The notes under the pieces were generated by a model. It ran no database searches, was not told the DNA's origin, and worked only from the letters and a program-made list of their open reading frames with translations. The position numbers were made by a program, and so were the translations under genes. Shown here piece by piece: positions 49,203 through 60,000 of a DNA stretch of 60,000 bases; the stretch's first letter is position 1, and each line of letters begins with the position of its first letter. Source of the stretch: Membranipora membranacea (lineage: Eukaryota; Bryozoa; Gymnolaemata; Cheilostomatida; Membraniporidae); NCBI GenBank assembly GCA_914767715.1, contig OU612070.1:14465501-14525500 (forward strand). The letters run 5' to 3'.

Positions 49203-49914
49203 CTGATTGCTCCTTGGTGGGATGAGCGAGACTAACAGCAGTCACGTTCCCAAATGTTCACTAGTTGATGGAACTATAAATCTTCTGAGTGAGTGAAAGC
49301 CAAACATGCTAGGATTTCGTCTAGATCTTTCCCTTTATGATTGTTACTATAAATACATATATCGTATCCATGTCTGACCGATGGTTTGATTAGTTAAGTA
49401 AATACTATTACTATTTTTATCTTCCATGTCACAAAATTATTTAAGTAAGATTATCAGCAATCCGAGCCATCCGCCTTTTACTCATATAAGAATTAAATAC
49501 TCTCGCAGATCTAGATTTACAGAACTGAAAAGTGTAGAATGGAGAAGAGGAAAAAAAGCTTTTTTTCAGTTTTTTATGAGACATAACAGCCCATAATAAA
49601 GTACTAAGCCTTATGTTATCGCTATTGCAATCATAAATATAATATATGGTTTGAAATACACTTATGTATATGCATACATATATAAATTAATTACTGCCAA
49701 TCAGTGCATTGTTTTCAAAGACAACTGCTATACAATATGATGTTCTGATACTATAGTATAGTACTGTATCGTGGTGTCACGGAATATGCTCTGAATTACA
49801 TAAATTACTTAGCCTGTATCATATAACCAACAGTTCCAGTATTTATATGTTTATGGTATATACAAACATGAATATATATTTTGAATATATATTTTGAATA
49901 TATAATGATAATCC

Positions 49915-51688
49915 TTATCTAGGATTCAAACTGTGGAGTTTGGAGCCACCGATGTACCGATAAAAATTTCGTTTTCTCAGATGCACAGCCAATTTCTCAG
50001 TAAAATCTATATCAAGACTTTTACTCGGCCGAAACAACAGTAAGTCCTTTATATTGACGTTTGTGGTTTTCACTATTCTCTGCAGTACTCCAAGGTAAGA
50101 GTCATCTATCCAAAATGGTGGCTCATAAGAAAACAAGGCTTTGAATTTAGGGAGCAGATCAGATGTAAAAGCAATGAAGAACCCAGCGCAGAACTGAGGG
50201 TAGTGTGTCTCTCCAGGTAAAACTGAGGAACCTACGTTGTATATATTCCCCTTATCACGATGAATTATTCTATTTTTTAGCACACTGCAGATAACAGTGT
50301 TTGGTTGGATCAACCTTAACTTTGAGTTTCCGTGATATTTTTCGTCTAGCTTTAGTGCTGGGCGCGGCATGAATGTTTGATTCGATATAGCATTGTCAGA
50401 GGCGCTGCTGTTGCTATTTAGCAAGCGGGAAGATAACTTAGACCTAGTTACCTTGTGGTAACCATCGTGAGGGGGATATGTTGATTTGGCAGGGTTCTGT
50501 AGAAGTGAGATCACTTTGTCGATCATTTGAGTCGGCTGGAATGCAACGTCATCATCGATTCTTATTGCTACTTTACTCATAGAACAGTACTCTGCTATGT
50601 AGTTGATGGCTGATATCATCTTGGCAGTTTGGTTCTTATAGTGGTCTGTAAAACAAGTTGAGGAAAATATGAAACAAAATAGACTAGGCAGAAGAAATCA
50701 CTTTCATCTAGGTTCCATCAAATTCATTACCTATGGAGTGATTTATTATAAAAATAAAATTAGTCATGCACTGAAGAAACACTCGTTGAGGGTTTGCATT
50801 GTCATGAAAAAAATACTTCTACATTAATTCTTTAGCTAATATCAAGGATTTTTTGTTCTGGATTCTATGAAAGGATTTGGAGAAATAAATAATGTTGAGG
50901 GACTGCTGACAAAACAACACACTTATCAAAACTTTGCTCTTCAAGGAACAAGAATTATACAATCTGTATTATTTTATTTCCTGAGGATATCCTCGGAAGA
51001 TTGGCAGTACTGTTTGTTTTAAGAGCATGAAACATGACATTTCGGTTCAATTTTCATGATGATTTCCTGGCTAGCTTTCTGTCATACTAGAATTTTATTG
51101 AGTTTTGTTTTTGATTTGTTGTGACAACTAAGCTCTAACTCGCACAGCAAATAGGGAGAGTAAAATAAAACGGATTAGTAAATGTTTAGAGATGCCAGAA
51201 ACACAAACTAAACTTACTTTTCAACCTTACTGACTTTGAATTTTTTCTTATCGATCGTGACACTGATAAGAAAGTAGGAGTTGTCCATCATGCCAAAAAA
51301 ATATTGGTTAAGTCAAGAAATAAACGGTTAAAAAGGTGGTTTAATGTTTAAAATGCGAGTAGGAATGACTGAGGATCTATTTACTGCATGCACAATCAGA
51401 TTTTTGTACATGCTTACAAATGCTGTACAAATTGCATTGAGAAAATAGATATTTAGCTCATTCACATGAATCTTCACCGGAATTTTTCTAAGCATCAAAC
51501 AATGTCTGTGCCAACTTGCACACAACTTAAGAGATGCCAGAAATACTAACTAAACATACACTACCACCTTACTTTGTCTCTGACTTTGAAATTTGGCATG
51601 TGTAATATGAAGTGTCGCCGTAAAGGTTTCAAAAGGTAGTTTTGTGCCCAGATACGTCATGATCATAAGTAGGAATACTTGGGATCCT

Positions 51689-51721
<33 letters not shown>

Positions 51722-53165
51722 CGTGCAAAAGTCTGGGGGCTCAGACTAATTGGGATCAAGTTACTGTATGCATCTCAAACTTTTGGTACAGGCTGGTTTT
51801 TTACGACCATTAAAAAAACAATCAATAATGATTATATGCATGCATCTGCATTTCAAAGCTATAAAAAATATCTTTGCCTGCTTGTGCACACCCCAAGAGA
51901 TGCCAGAAAAACCAACTAAACTTATTCTACCATCTTAATGTGTCTATGACTTTGAAATTTTTGTGTTTGAGGTGTCGCTAAAATGAAATAAGAAGTTGAC
52001 TCTATCGGTTAAAAAGTTCGGTTAAGTCAAACTGTAAAGGTTTGAAAGGGTGATTGCGCGCCTAAAATTCATAATAACAGGTATAGGAATTATGACTGGA
52101 GATGAATTTACTAGTTGCTTCATGTATATCTCACTTTTGGAATGTCTATAATAATAATAATAATATAACTGCTTTATGGCCTCAAAGAGAATTTAGAGGC
52201 AAGCGTTTATAAATAGACATTATTATATAATATGCTATCATTAACTCCGAATTTGTCTTACTATATTTGTACCTGACCTGCATTTGTTACACTTTTCTCT
52301 TACTTATATAGAAAGAATTCAAAAAATATATACTGTAGCGCCATATCTACTTGACATCAATCTGTTTTTGGGACAAGTTCTTACCTACATAATTGTTCTG
52401 AACAATGTCACCAAACTGTTCGAATTCATACTGAAGTAGTCGCTGCACAGAATTTTCCTTAGGCCTCCCGACGAAGAAGAGGCTGACAACTCTGATATTA
52501 TCAGGCCACAGTTTCCTGTTTATTAGGGTTTCTCTTATAATAGAGCGATGATATGAGCCGTCAGTCCGACCCTGCACCCATAATACCACATCTGGCCGTT
52601 CTGCAAAAAGTGATTAAATTTCGTTGAATTAAAACGAATAGGCGAATGTCATTGGGAGAAATCATACAGTCGGGTAGGATATTAGTCAAAATAATATGTT
52701 ATTCTGTCCCAAGACATTGAGGTGCCTCAAGAGTGTGGCCACTGTATTCGGTGCCATGTTGCGTTCAGTTTGCAGGCAGTTCGGAGCACACCTGGGGCAC
52801 AGAGCCCAGTGGTCAGTAGACTGCAGCCTTTTAAACAGTTTATACATAATGTAGACATAAAACATTGCATTACTACTTCAATTCAACCGACCACAATCGT
52901 CACAACACAGTGGTTTGTAGTTTAGAGAGTTCTTTTACAAAGGGAGGGAGCAATGAATCCTAGTTGGTTGTGATGGTGGTGCAAGTGAAAAATTAGGTAA
53001 ATACAGTAAACAGATGACAACCAAGTTAATCTTACCTCGTTCACATATCTCAAAGTTAGCGAGGTGGTAGTCAAAGCGAACAGGCCACAATGAAGCTAGA
53101 GTTAGTTGAGCGATAATCAAAATAAAAAGATTTATCGAGAGTATATTTCTGGAAGTATAACACAT
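49915..53165 (-). CDS. GT31 beta-1,3-galactosyltransferase-like type II membrane enzyme
   Basis: Three exons in transcript order: 53165-53036, 52600-52385, 50645-49915, totalling 359 codons (358 residues plus TAA). Residues 7-27 form a hydrophobic signal anchor after a short cytosolic tail (MCYTSR), as in Golgi glycosyltransferases. Family landmarks are SIIRETLINRKLW, VVSLFFVGRP, DHYKNQTAKM (116-125) and the metal-binding RIDDDVAF with Asp146-148. GETHYPQFCAGFF (260-272) and WIDDSYLGVL (294-303) correspond to the family's YPPYCSG and DDVYVG regions. A Ser/Asn-rich insert of about 50 residues follows the DDD motif. The acceptor could be a Gal- or GlcNAc-transfer substrate; the exact donor cannot be told from sequence. 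Confidence 0.9.
51191..52190. repeat. Three diverged tandem copies of a ~350-bp unit
   Basis: Units starting GAGATGCCAGAAA at about 51191, 51531 and 51897 share AACTAAACTTA, TGACTTTGAAATTT, GGTGTCGC, GTAAAGGTTT and an AGTAGGAAT..GA segment. They lie in the second intron of the galactosyltransferase gene. No coding potential is seen. Confidence 0.55.
51691..51721 (+). repeat. Poly-G tract of 31 bases
   Basis: An uninterrupted run of 31 G residues lies within the galactosyltransferase intron, inside the second ~350-bp repeat unit. On the transcribed strand it is a poly-C run. The exact length is suspect because such runs are hard to sequence. Confidence 0.85.
52735..52830 (+). mobile_element. 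SINE-like repeat, family 1, fragment C
   Basis: GTGGCCAC..TGCGTTCAGTTTGCAGGCA, then TCGGAGCACACCTGGGG and GTAGACTGCAG match the middle of the copy at 54285-54536. The tRNA-like end is missing. It lies in the first intron of the galactosyltransferase gene. Confidence 0.5.
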
Positions 53166-54284
53166 GATAGATAGTCTGCGATTGTTGAGTGATATATCCA
53201 GTCAGTGTCATGACCCGACTTTACCTGACCCTGTGTCTTGAGTTACTGAAATAAATTGTTTAAGGCTGGTCAACATCATTCAAATGTGTTCACAAATTAA
53301 GTCAAAAGGTTAGTTATGCAGTTAGGCATCAAAAGATATGCACTGAGACACCAACAATGAATTCCCAGAAATTGCTCAAAGGCCTATAATTTTTATGCTT
53401 GTTTTTGTTATTTTTCCTAGAGAGAATTCCTAGCATTGTTTATTCAAAGGGTAAAAAGGTCACAAGAAGCTTTGAATCTGATGAATAGCAATAGAATGAA
53501 AATAGCAATTTATAATAACAAAGGAAGTATAGTGGTTTCACATGCCTATATGTGATCCCCATAGTTCTTTGGCTGCACTTTGTGTTGCACTCAGCAAGAA
53601 AATACCTTCCAAGAGTTGAAAAAATACTTTCCTGTAAAAAAATGTAACATAAAAACTAACTTACCAATACACAGCAACCGAGAAAGCTCAATAATCCTTT
53701 CATGCGAAGCTTAAGGTTTTGTATTGTCTTCTTTATGGTAAAAAGTATCTGATTGTTACATCCCGTAAAGGTAGAAATATCAAGATATATGTATGCCTAT
53801 GGTACTGCCATGCACTGTTGCACTGTAGTAGATTTTTACGAAGTCAGTCAATATGTTCTTCTTATGCACAACAATGTTTAATGTGATAACATATCAGCTT
53901 AACTAGTTACAGCATAATAAGCGGTGGCCGTGAAAGCTTACAAAGCGCTTTATTAGTCAGAGATAACATTACGCCTTTCTTCCGCTATCAACTGATGGCA
54001 ACTTTGCACATGTGCAACCGTTCAATTAAGGTAATGTTATCTTTAAATCGTGACGACTGAATTAGTCAAACCCGCAATAAAAAAAAGTTAGTTTAATAAG
54101 GCAAAGTGTGGCACTGTCGCTGCGATGCAAAAAAGACTGGTATCTCAGGGTCGACTTGCAAGCAGTGCAGCTGCTGGTGACTTCTAAGAAAGTAAAATAC
54201 CTAAGCCCAAGGTACAGGGATTTTTGCTCAAATTATTTAACCCCGTTGAACCGTCAAACGCTGCAAACGTCAATTTGTCGCAAT
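53166..54284. other. Intergenic region upstream of the galactosyltransferase
   Basis: About 1.1 kb that should include the promoter of the minus-strand galactosyltransferase gene. No gene or structural RNA is seen. The right end merges into the repeat-rich segment that begins at 54285. Confidence 0.4.
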
Positions 54285-54536
54285 TTAAGGTTGATTAAAA
54301 AATCCGATGTCGTATCACTCGCCCATCTCGTGGCATGGGCGGCAAAATATTATTGCCTTATTGGCGAGGCCGCAATATCTGCGCCAATTTGCTCTCTGTT
54401 TGCAGGCATGTCGGAGCACACCTGGGGGACCAACCAATCCCCAGTAGAAGATGGACTGCAGTGGGATTCGAACCCACGACCTTCAACACTTGCGAGTTGA
54501 AGTCCGGCGCTCTAACCACTGAGCCACCTCCTACTC
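54285..54536. mobile_element. SINE-like repeat, family 1, longest copy with tRNA-like end
   Basis: The body matches copies at 204-392, 44643 and 52735. Its right end, read on the minus strand, is tRNA-like: GGTGGCTCAGTGGTTAGAGC (A box and D arm) then, about 40 bases on, GTGGGTTCGAATCCCAC, a perfect T arm with a B box. The acceptor stem does not pair (AGGAGG against TGCAGTC) and the anticodon arm is distorted, so it is not a working tRNA gene. It fits a tRNA-derived SINE transcribed from the minus strand. Confidence 0.7.
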
Positions 54537-54537
54537 T

Positions 54538-55147
54538 TAGCGTTCACATATGTTCCAACCCCAAAGACTTCGCAAACTAAGGTTTTGTTAAATGTCTTAA
54601 ACCCATAAACGTTGCGATGGCTCGAACCCACTAACGCCGTAAACGTTATTTTTTGTATAGCAAGCTGTGGAAAAATCTCTTTACGACTTTCATTAGTCTG
54701 TATCAAAACAGGACAGTATATTTTTGCAAGCTTGGCATGTATGCAAATATCTGCCTTACTTGAGCTAAATATCTATCAGCATCTCATTTATGCCAGCAGT
54801 AATGAATTCTGAGGTAATAATTTCATGATGATCCTAAGAAGCGCAATCTTTCTTTTCTTTGAGGAATTGACACAACACAATATTTTAACGCGCATATTCC
54901 TCTCCCCATGGTGTTTTGTAATCTGTATGTTCTCATTCTCATCTACTAGTTGCAGCAAATCATTAACACCAAATTGCATCAAATGAGAAGACAACTCGAC
55001 ATTTCTGTCGAGTTGCGACATTTGCAAAGTCAGTGGGTTCGAGCCATTGCGACCTTTAACAAATTTTGACGCTTATGGGTATGCAGCGTTTAAAAAAAGC
55101 TTTTGTTACAACGTTTTTGGGGTTGCGATGTTAGTAGAACGCTAGAT
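54538..55147. mobile_element. Inverted-repeat element with ~110-bp arms
   Basis: The left arm (54538-54650) and the right arm (55030-55147) are imperfect complements. Shared pieces are AGTGGGTTCGAGCCAT, CTTATGGGT/TTTATGGGT, TTTGGGGTTG and GAACGCTA. The internal 380 bases hold no transposase. It abuts the SINE copy at 54285-54536, which may have inserted at its edge. Confidence 0.5.
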
Positions 55148-56970
55148 TTAGACATGTTGACTCCTGCGAAGTTTGTGAGTACAACAAACTCCTATTACAC
55201 AGGACACCTTAATTATAGAAAAAGTGACCGGGCGTCAAGCTGTCAAACCATGCAGGGTATTCTATTTAGGGTGATCAATTTAACTTAGGCAAATCCATGA
55301 GGTCATTAACAAATATCACTTGTGGTATTTGGTAACCTGATACATCATAATATGCTACTAGTAAACCCTAATGGACATCGATCATTATTGGATAGATAAG
55401 ATAGATAAGGCTCACGGGATGCTTATCTTATAGTATTACTTCCACACAACTATATACATTAGTAAGTGCTGATAAAATTTTAGTTTCACTTTCAGATGAT
55501 CTCTGTAATCTCAGTTTCACATACCTAGCTGTAGATAAAACAATAACTAGATTGTGGCCTTTGCTAACACAATTATGATTTTCAGATCATACTATGTCAA
55601 ACAGTCCTTAGGATGGTTATTTTGGATTATGGAGTGCAGGTCCGATATTTAAAAAAAATCTGATCAGGTCAATGTTAAAAATCGGGTCAATTTTGGTACA
55701 AATATCAAAGAGCGCAAGGCAGGCTCAAATCTAAAAATAAGCTAGATAGACACTAAAATAGACACTAACTAAGCTAATATTGACAGTAGTGAAGCTGATC
55801 AGTAGTGAAGCTGAAGCTGATCAGTAGTGAAGAATAATATTGGGAATACTGAACTGATGGTTTGGTGTATCAACTAAAATAGCATAATTCTCATTGCAAG
55901 GCTGGCTAAAATCTGTGTGATCTGTAGAAAGTAAAAATTCAGATGAGTGATTGTGTGATTAAATTTACTTCTTGATTATAGATGTTTAAATGATCTGAAT
56001 ACACTGTTCTTTTGTCAAGACAGTCCAGCTTAGTAGTGCTTTGAATTGCAACTTTTGCTACTTCACCAACTACAAAAAAAACCCATTTTCATTCTTTGCA
56101 AATCAAGTCATCTGCTCACAGATTTCCTTTCAAATCCTGCCCAGTGTTTTGAGAACCTCATTTCCACCATCTATAACAAACTGCCACAAGTGTTGGGAGA
56201 TAATCAATGTTATTCTTCTTTTAAGCAATATCGGTCTTAACATATCACTGACATCACATTTAATTTATTTTGTTTTTCGCTGCTTGCAATAATGTCTATG
56301 ATTATTCTTTGTAATGTTTTTCGCCTCTTAATGAAAGCATGCTTTGAATGATTAGTCAATCAAATGTATATAAGGAAAAAAAAATTACATAGCTAAAAAT
56401 GCATATAGAATCAATATTATGGAAACGCTTGAAGCCTTCGAGAAAGGATACATCCATGCCGTCAGTACATTCTTTCACTTCCTCCATCTACAACAAAATG
56501 GATGATTCCCTTCGAGACAGTTAAATAAGGTTCAATGACAGCAACATCATAATCAGAGATGACCTGCTGGCACTGCCATTGTTAGAAATTGACTCAGACA
56601 ACTTTTTACTTAGTACCCCGCTTGGTACCCAAGTCCAGGATCATTTTAAATCTGAATAATAAGTTGTCTGCACCTTTGTAAGTGCAACATAACTCCTCAA
56701 TTTCAAAGGTCACAGTGAATGAAAATAGATAATAATGACTGTTCAACCACCTTTTGGCCAATTTCCAAAATAACTATTGTTCACTGATATGTGACCAAAG
56801 AGTGTTTTATGTCTCAACCTCACACATGAGTGGTTTAGCCATTTATAATTACCAATGCAGATATTTCCTTGTTACTTCATTAGTTCACGCATCAGATGCA
56901 GGCATCTGCTACCTAAACAAAACTGTCTTTTTCAGTGAGTTGAACATACAAGTAGGATTTTCATTTTGAC
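55148..56970. other. Intergenic region before the RING/B-box gene
   Basis: About 1.8 kb with no gene I can support. A local repeat of AGTAGTGAAGCTGATC occurs at about 55790-55830. The promoter and 5'UTR of the plus-strand RING gene must lie toward the right end. Confidence 0.4.
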
Positions 56971-59940
56971 ATGGCATCAGTTTCTCAGACACTCCTAGAG
57001 GAACTGGAATGTGGAGTTTGTTTTGAACAGAAAGAGTTACGCCTTCTGCCCTGTCAGCATCGATATTGTCTTGAATGTCTTGGTAAGCATTGAACAATAC
57101 ACTAGCATTGTTTTTGTACATAGCAGGAAAGAGGGACTGGTAGCATAAATTTTACTTACTTTATATATCTTGTTTACACATTGATATACACAATAATATG
57201 CCAGGTTACAGGGCGGATGACTGTTGCTTAATTATCATGTGTTTATCTGTGGCATTATGTTGCATTCTTTGATTTTAGCCAATTTATATAGCAAAGGTGT
57301 GGCCAAGTTCTGCTGTCCGGAATGTAGGGCAGTGTACACTAGGCCAGCATATTCATTTCCTGTCGATCGCTTGAGTCGAAACTTGATTGAAAAACTCTCA
57401 TCATTGTCAATAGAAGAACCAGCAAAACCAAGTAGGTACACCTGAGTGTGGTGGGTGGGCTCAGGTAGATTTCTCAGGATCTTTCTTTATCAACACTTTT
57501 TTTGCACATCATCATCATCGTTTATTACAGTCTCATATTTGAGAAATATTTTGTTTTCGCTGAGCAATAAATGTTATGGTGTAAACATTAAAATTAAAAG
57601 TTTAAGCGCTCAATCTGTGGGGGGATAGCTGGTGGAAGCATTTCATTATCAACACTCTTCCCACCACCTGGGTGGGGAAAGTGTTGATGATGAGTTTGAG
57701 CGCTCAAAGTAACTGGGTATCTATTTATTAGACAAATTAATGTAGCCAACCCCCAAACTTTCAACAAATGTAGCTTAACAATATTTTTCCTGTGGTAAGG
57801 GATTTGTATGATTTGAGACTCTAACTAATTTGGTTGATGAACAGTAGACACCATTTACTTTCAGCCCTTCTAATTGTAAAGAATTCAAATAGGATATACC
57901 CCTCATAAAGCTGAGTAGATACAATTACGTATTGTGACATCCTGTAATGAGACATAGTTATTTATAGGGGAAATGAAGAAGTCATCATTATTTACATTTT
58001 GATGTGTATGTAAACATTTCTGTATTTATTTCTGGGACATCCTATTGGCTATTTTAGTTTTGCAGCATCAACAACTGGAAATTCATCAGCTGTGTAAAGG
58101 TTCATAAATAGTAATAGTGCAAATCATTTATAGAACCGGTATGCTTCCAATAAAAAGCTTACCACCTCAACATTGTTTACACTCAGGCTTTGTCGTCACA
58201 GTATTTTAGTATGCATTTTGTGGTAGATTTCACAATCACAAAAAATCAAAGGTACCTACTCTGAAACAGCTTAGCACATTTAGAGCAAAATAAATATAGT
58301 CTTTCACCGAACTTCGGTAAATACAATTCAGTGACCAAATGATTCTGATGTTTTTAACAAGTTTAGAGCTTCTCCCAGATTAGAATAATGTTTAGGTGAC
58401 ACCATTAAAGCGTGCTAAAATAAATAAAAAGTGAAAAATTTGGTTTGGGTGTTTTGTAGTTGGGATTGTCAGTGTTCGATGTTTGTGAGTGACCATGGGG
58501 GATTATTCTTGGATAACCATTGTGTGTGATGGGGCTTAAAAGAAGGTATCATGGGATTGTATATAGACTATTGTTGAGAATAAGTCTTCAAAGGTTGAAT
58601 GGTTTAAAGGATGAAGTCTAAAATGATTTATTTGTAGAATGTATTTGTGAGTCTGCTGGATGTGTTAAGTCAGTAGAAGCCAAGTGTACTGAATGTGAAA
58701 TCTTCCTGTGCTACAAGTAAGTTGGTCACCTGCAGATTGTGTATAAACACAGTATCCCAGAATGCTGCTTTAACATGGAAATCTTTGGTGAAATGTTTCA
58801 TGTCATAGTACTAAAAGTGAAATCTCAAAGAATATAGTTTGCATATGATGTATGCTGGTGGTTGGTTACATATTATACAGAGTGCAAAGGTAATATTCAG
58901 AAGCTAATCACCTGTACTCTATGAATTTCGCTCTCATACAATGACCCTATACCTGAGAATTTGATATAATGACACAGGGCAGTAACAACTCTAAGCTACT
59001 GTAGTCTTTGCTCTCTGTATACTTGTATAATAAATATGCTGCACATTCATTGATGTGACTTTTGTTTAAGGTGTGTGGCCAACACAAGATGTGAGCTGAC
59101 AGGAGACCCACACAGACATGAGGATATTGGTGAAGTCTTAGCTGTATCCATGAAAACCTATGAAGATATAGTCAGACACATGGATGAGGAGGTTAGATGT
59201 TGCTCCCTCCACTTCAAAGGGCAACCAAGGTTTCGCAGCAATGCATTGATGGGTAGCAAATAATGTGCTGGGCAGCATCAGCTTTGTGCATTACGCGATG
59301 CAAAACTCAAAGTAGTTGCTGACTCTAAGCTGGGTAACACTTCAGTTTAGGGGAGGTTCCAAGACTTTGCTGTAATAATTATAGAGCACAGGCTAAATAA
59401 TAACAGGAACAGGAAACTGCTATGTGGTATTCTCTTTTAGCTGAGTTTGAGCAGGGAGAATGGTTTGAGTACCTGATTGAAGAAATGTTTCACAAGAGTT
59501 CTGGCTGAATAATCATCCGAATTATGTTTTGTCTTTTTCCCCATGCAGAAGGTGCAATCTGCTATTAATCAATGGCCATCAATGAGAAGTTGTTTGAAAC
59601 CTTGGTTGCCCTTTAATGAATAATACACTAAATATAAATTTACATATCACTCTCCTCTCCTACTTACAAAAGATCAGTTTTTTTAATTGCGGATGGATTC
59701 GTGTTCTGAGAGGTGAGGGGTTGTGACTGGAGGGTATAATATAAAATGGCAGGTCGCAAGTTTTTGTGTTAACATCTGCTGTGTGTCAGATGGATGTTGA
59801 TTCCAGATTGCCTTTTGTGTTGTAGATTGAAGTCTTAAGAACAGAGTTAAACGCGAAGGAAGCCATTGTTATGGCTGTCAGGTGTCTTGTAAATGAGGAG
59901 CAGAGTGATGTGGATAAGATCAGAGCAATCTCAGAGATAA
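56971..59940 (+). CDS. RING/B-box (TRIM-like) protein, 5' part
   Basis: Exons 56971-57082, 57279-57431, 58638-58716, 59071-59191 and 59826-59940 join in frame, and the gene continues past the window. The RING finger is Cys14, Cys17, Cys28, His30, Cys33, Cys36, Cys50, Cys53 (CGVCFEQ, LPCQHRYCLECL, CCPEC). A B-box-like zinc site follows (CTECEIFLCYKC with HRHED), then a helical stretch starting VLRTELNAKEAIV that may open the coiled coil. This order is typical of TRIM E3 ubiquitin ligases. The first exons have a compact RING with the usual start Met. The C-terminal domain that would classify it is not in the window. A MITE (59217-59613) lies 25 bases past the fourth exon. Confidence 0.88.
57432..58637 (+). 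other. Intron 2 of the RING/B-box gene
   Basis: A 1.2-kb intron with no gene content recognised. It contains the near-palindromic phrase TTTGAGCGCTCAAA around 57697-57708 and a short inverted segment (CATCAACACTTTCCCCACC against GGTGGGAAGAGTGTTGATAATG) at about 57645-57690. Confidence 0.45.
59217..59613 (-). mobile_element. MITE with AAGGGCAACCAAGGTTTC terminal inverted repeats, copy 2
   Basis: A 397-base relative of 36173-36540 in opposite orientation, with the same terminal inverted repeats. TA follows the right end; the left flank is CA, so one side of the target duplication has mutated. It sits in intron 4 of the RING/B-box gene, 25 bases beyond the splice donor at 59192. It is about 30 bases longer than copy 1. 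Confidence 0.85.
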
Positions 59941-60000
59941 GTTAGTAAAGTACATGATACACAGTCATAATGGACACTGCCAACGGTGTAAGCAAAAAGT

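Noticed and set aside
54108-54500. 130-codon plus-strand open frame
   Set aside because: It crosses the SINE and adjacent repeat and its tail (VEDGLQWDSNPRPSTLAS) is the translated tRNA-like SINE end, a common false gene signature.
54455-54536. tRNA gene on the minus strand
   Set aside because: The T arm and A/B boxes are good but the acceptor stem does not pair and the anticodon arm is irregular. Better explained as the tRNA-like head of a SINE.

Overview
The window is nuclear DNA from an animal. Nearly every gene is split by GT-AG introns, AATAAA signals follow stop codons, and the recognisable products are metazoan: a WAC-domain chromatin remodeller subunit, ALKBH8, a TRIM-type RING protein, EGF and chitin-binding modules, and IgGFc-binding-type domains. 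Base composition is AT-rich, introns are mostly a few hundred bases, and gene density is about one per 8 kb. This suits a compact invertebrate genome such as a sponge, cnidarian, placozoan or similar lineage. I cannot fix the phylum from sequence reading alone.

Layout. 1-1953 (minus): 5' exons of a BAZ1A/ACF1-like gene that runs off the left edge. 3273-7279 (plus): complete BCKDHA, eight exons, 437 residues, divergent from BAZ1A. 7646-12254 (minus): complete ALKBH8, eleven exons, 651 residues, convergent with BCKDHA so that their poly(A) signals interleave. 13941-33634 (minus): a large secreted mosaic protein of about 25 exons and 1,390 residues. It has a signal peptide, a chitin-binding (CBM14-like) module, EGF-like modules, a stalk of 38 PPT(E/D) repeats, and two IgGFc-binding-type regions built from matching nine-exon cassettes. 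37849-41069 (minus): a four-exon, 283-residue protein I do not recognise. 42604-45054 (minus, perhaps to 49202): EEF1AKMT2/METTL10-like eEF1A lysine methyltransferase. 49915-53165 (minus): a type II membrane GT31 beta-1,3-galactosyltransferase-like enzyme. 56971-59940 (plus): 5' exons of a RING/B-box (TRIM-like) protein that runs off the right edge.

The genes do not form an obvious pathway. ALKBH8 (tRNA wobble uridine) and EEF1AKMT2 (eEF1A methylation) both modify the translation machinery; BCKDHA is mitochondrial catabolism; the mosaic gene looks like a mucus, matrix or immune-surface protein.

The most unusual structure lies inside the mosaic gene. Three of its exon-intron junction regions have been tandemly duplicated: at 30768-31730 the copies carry 9-nt, frame-preserving microexons, at 23343-23520 the 3' end of an exon plus its 5' splice site is repeated four times, and 29150-29290 is a weaker case. 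Mobile DNA is also present: a TIR/TA-flanked MITE in two copies, two tRNA-derived SINE-like families, a LINE reverse-transcriptase remnant, a long inverted-repeat element and several minisatellites.
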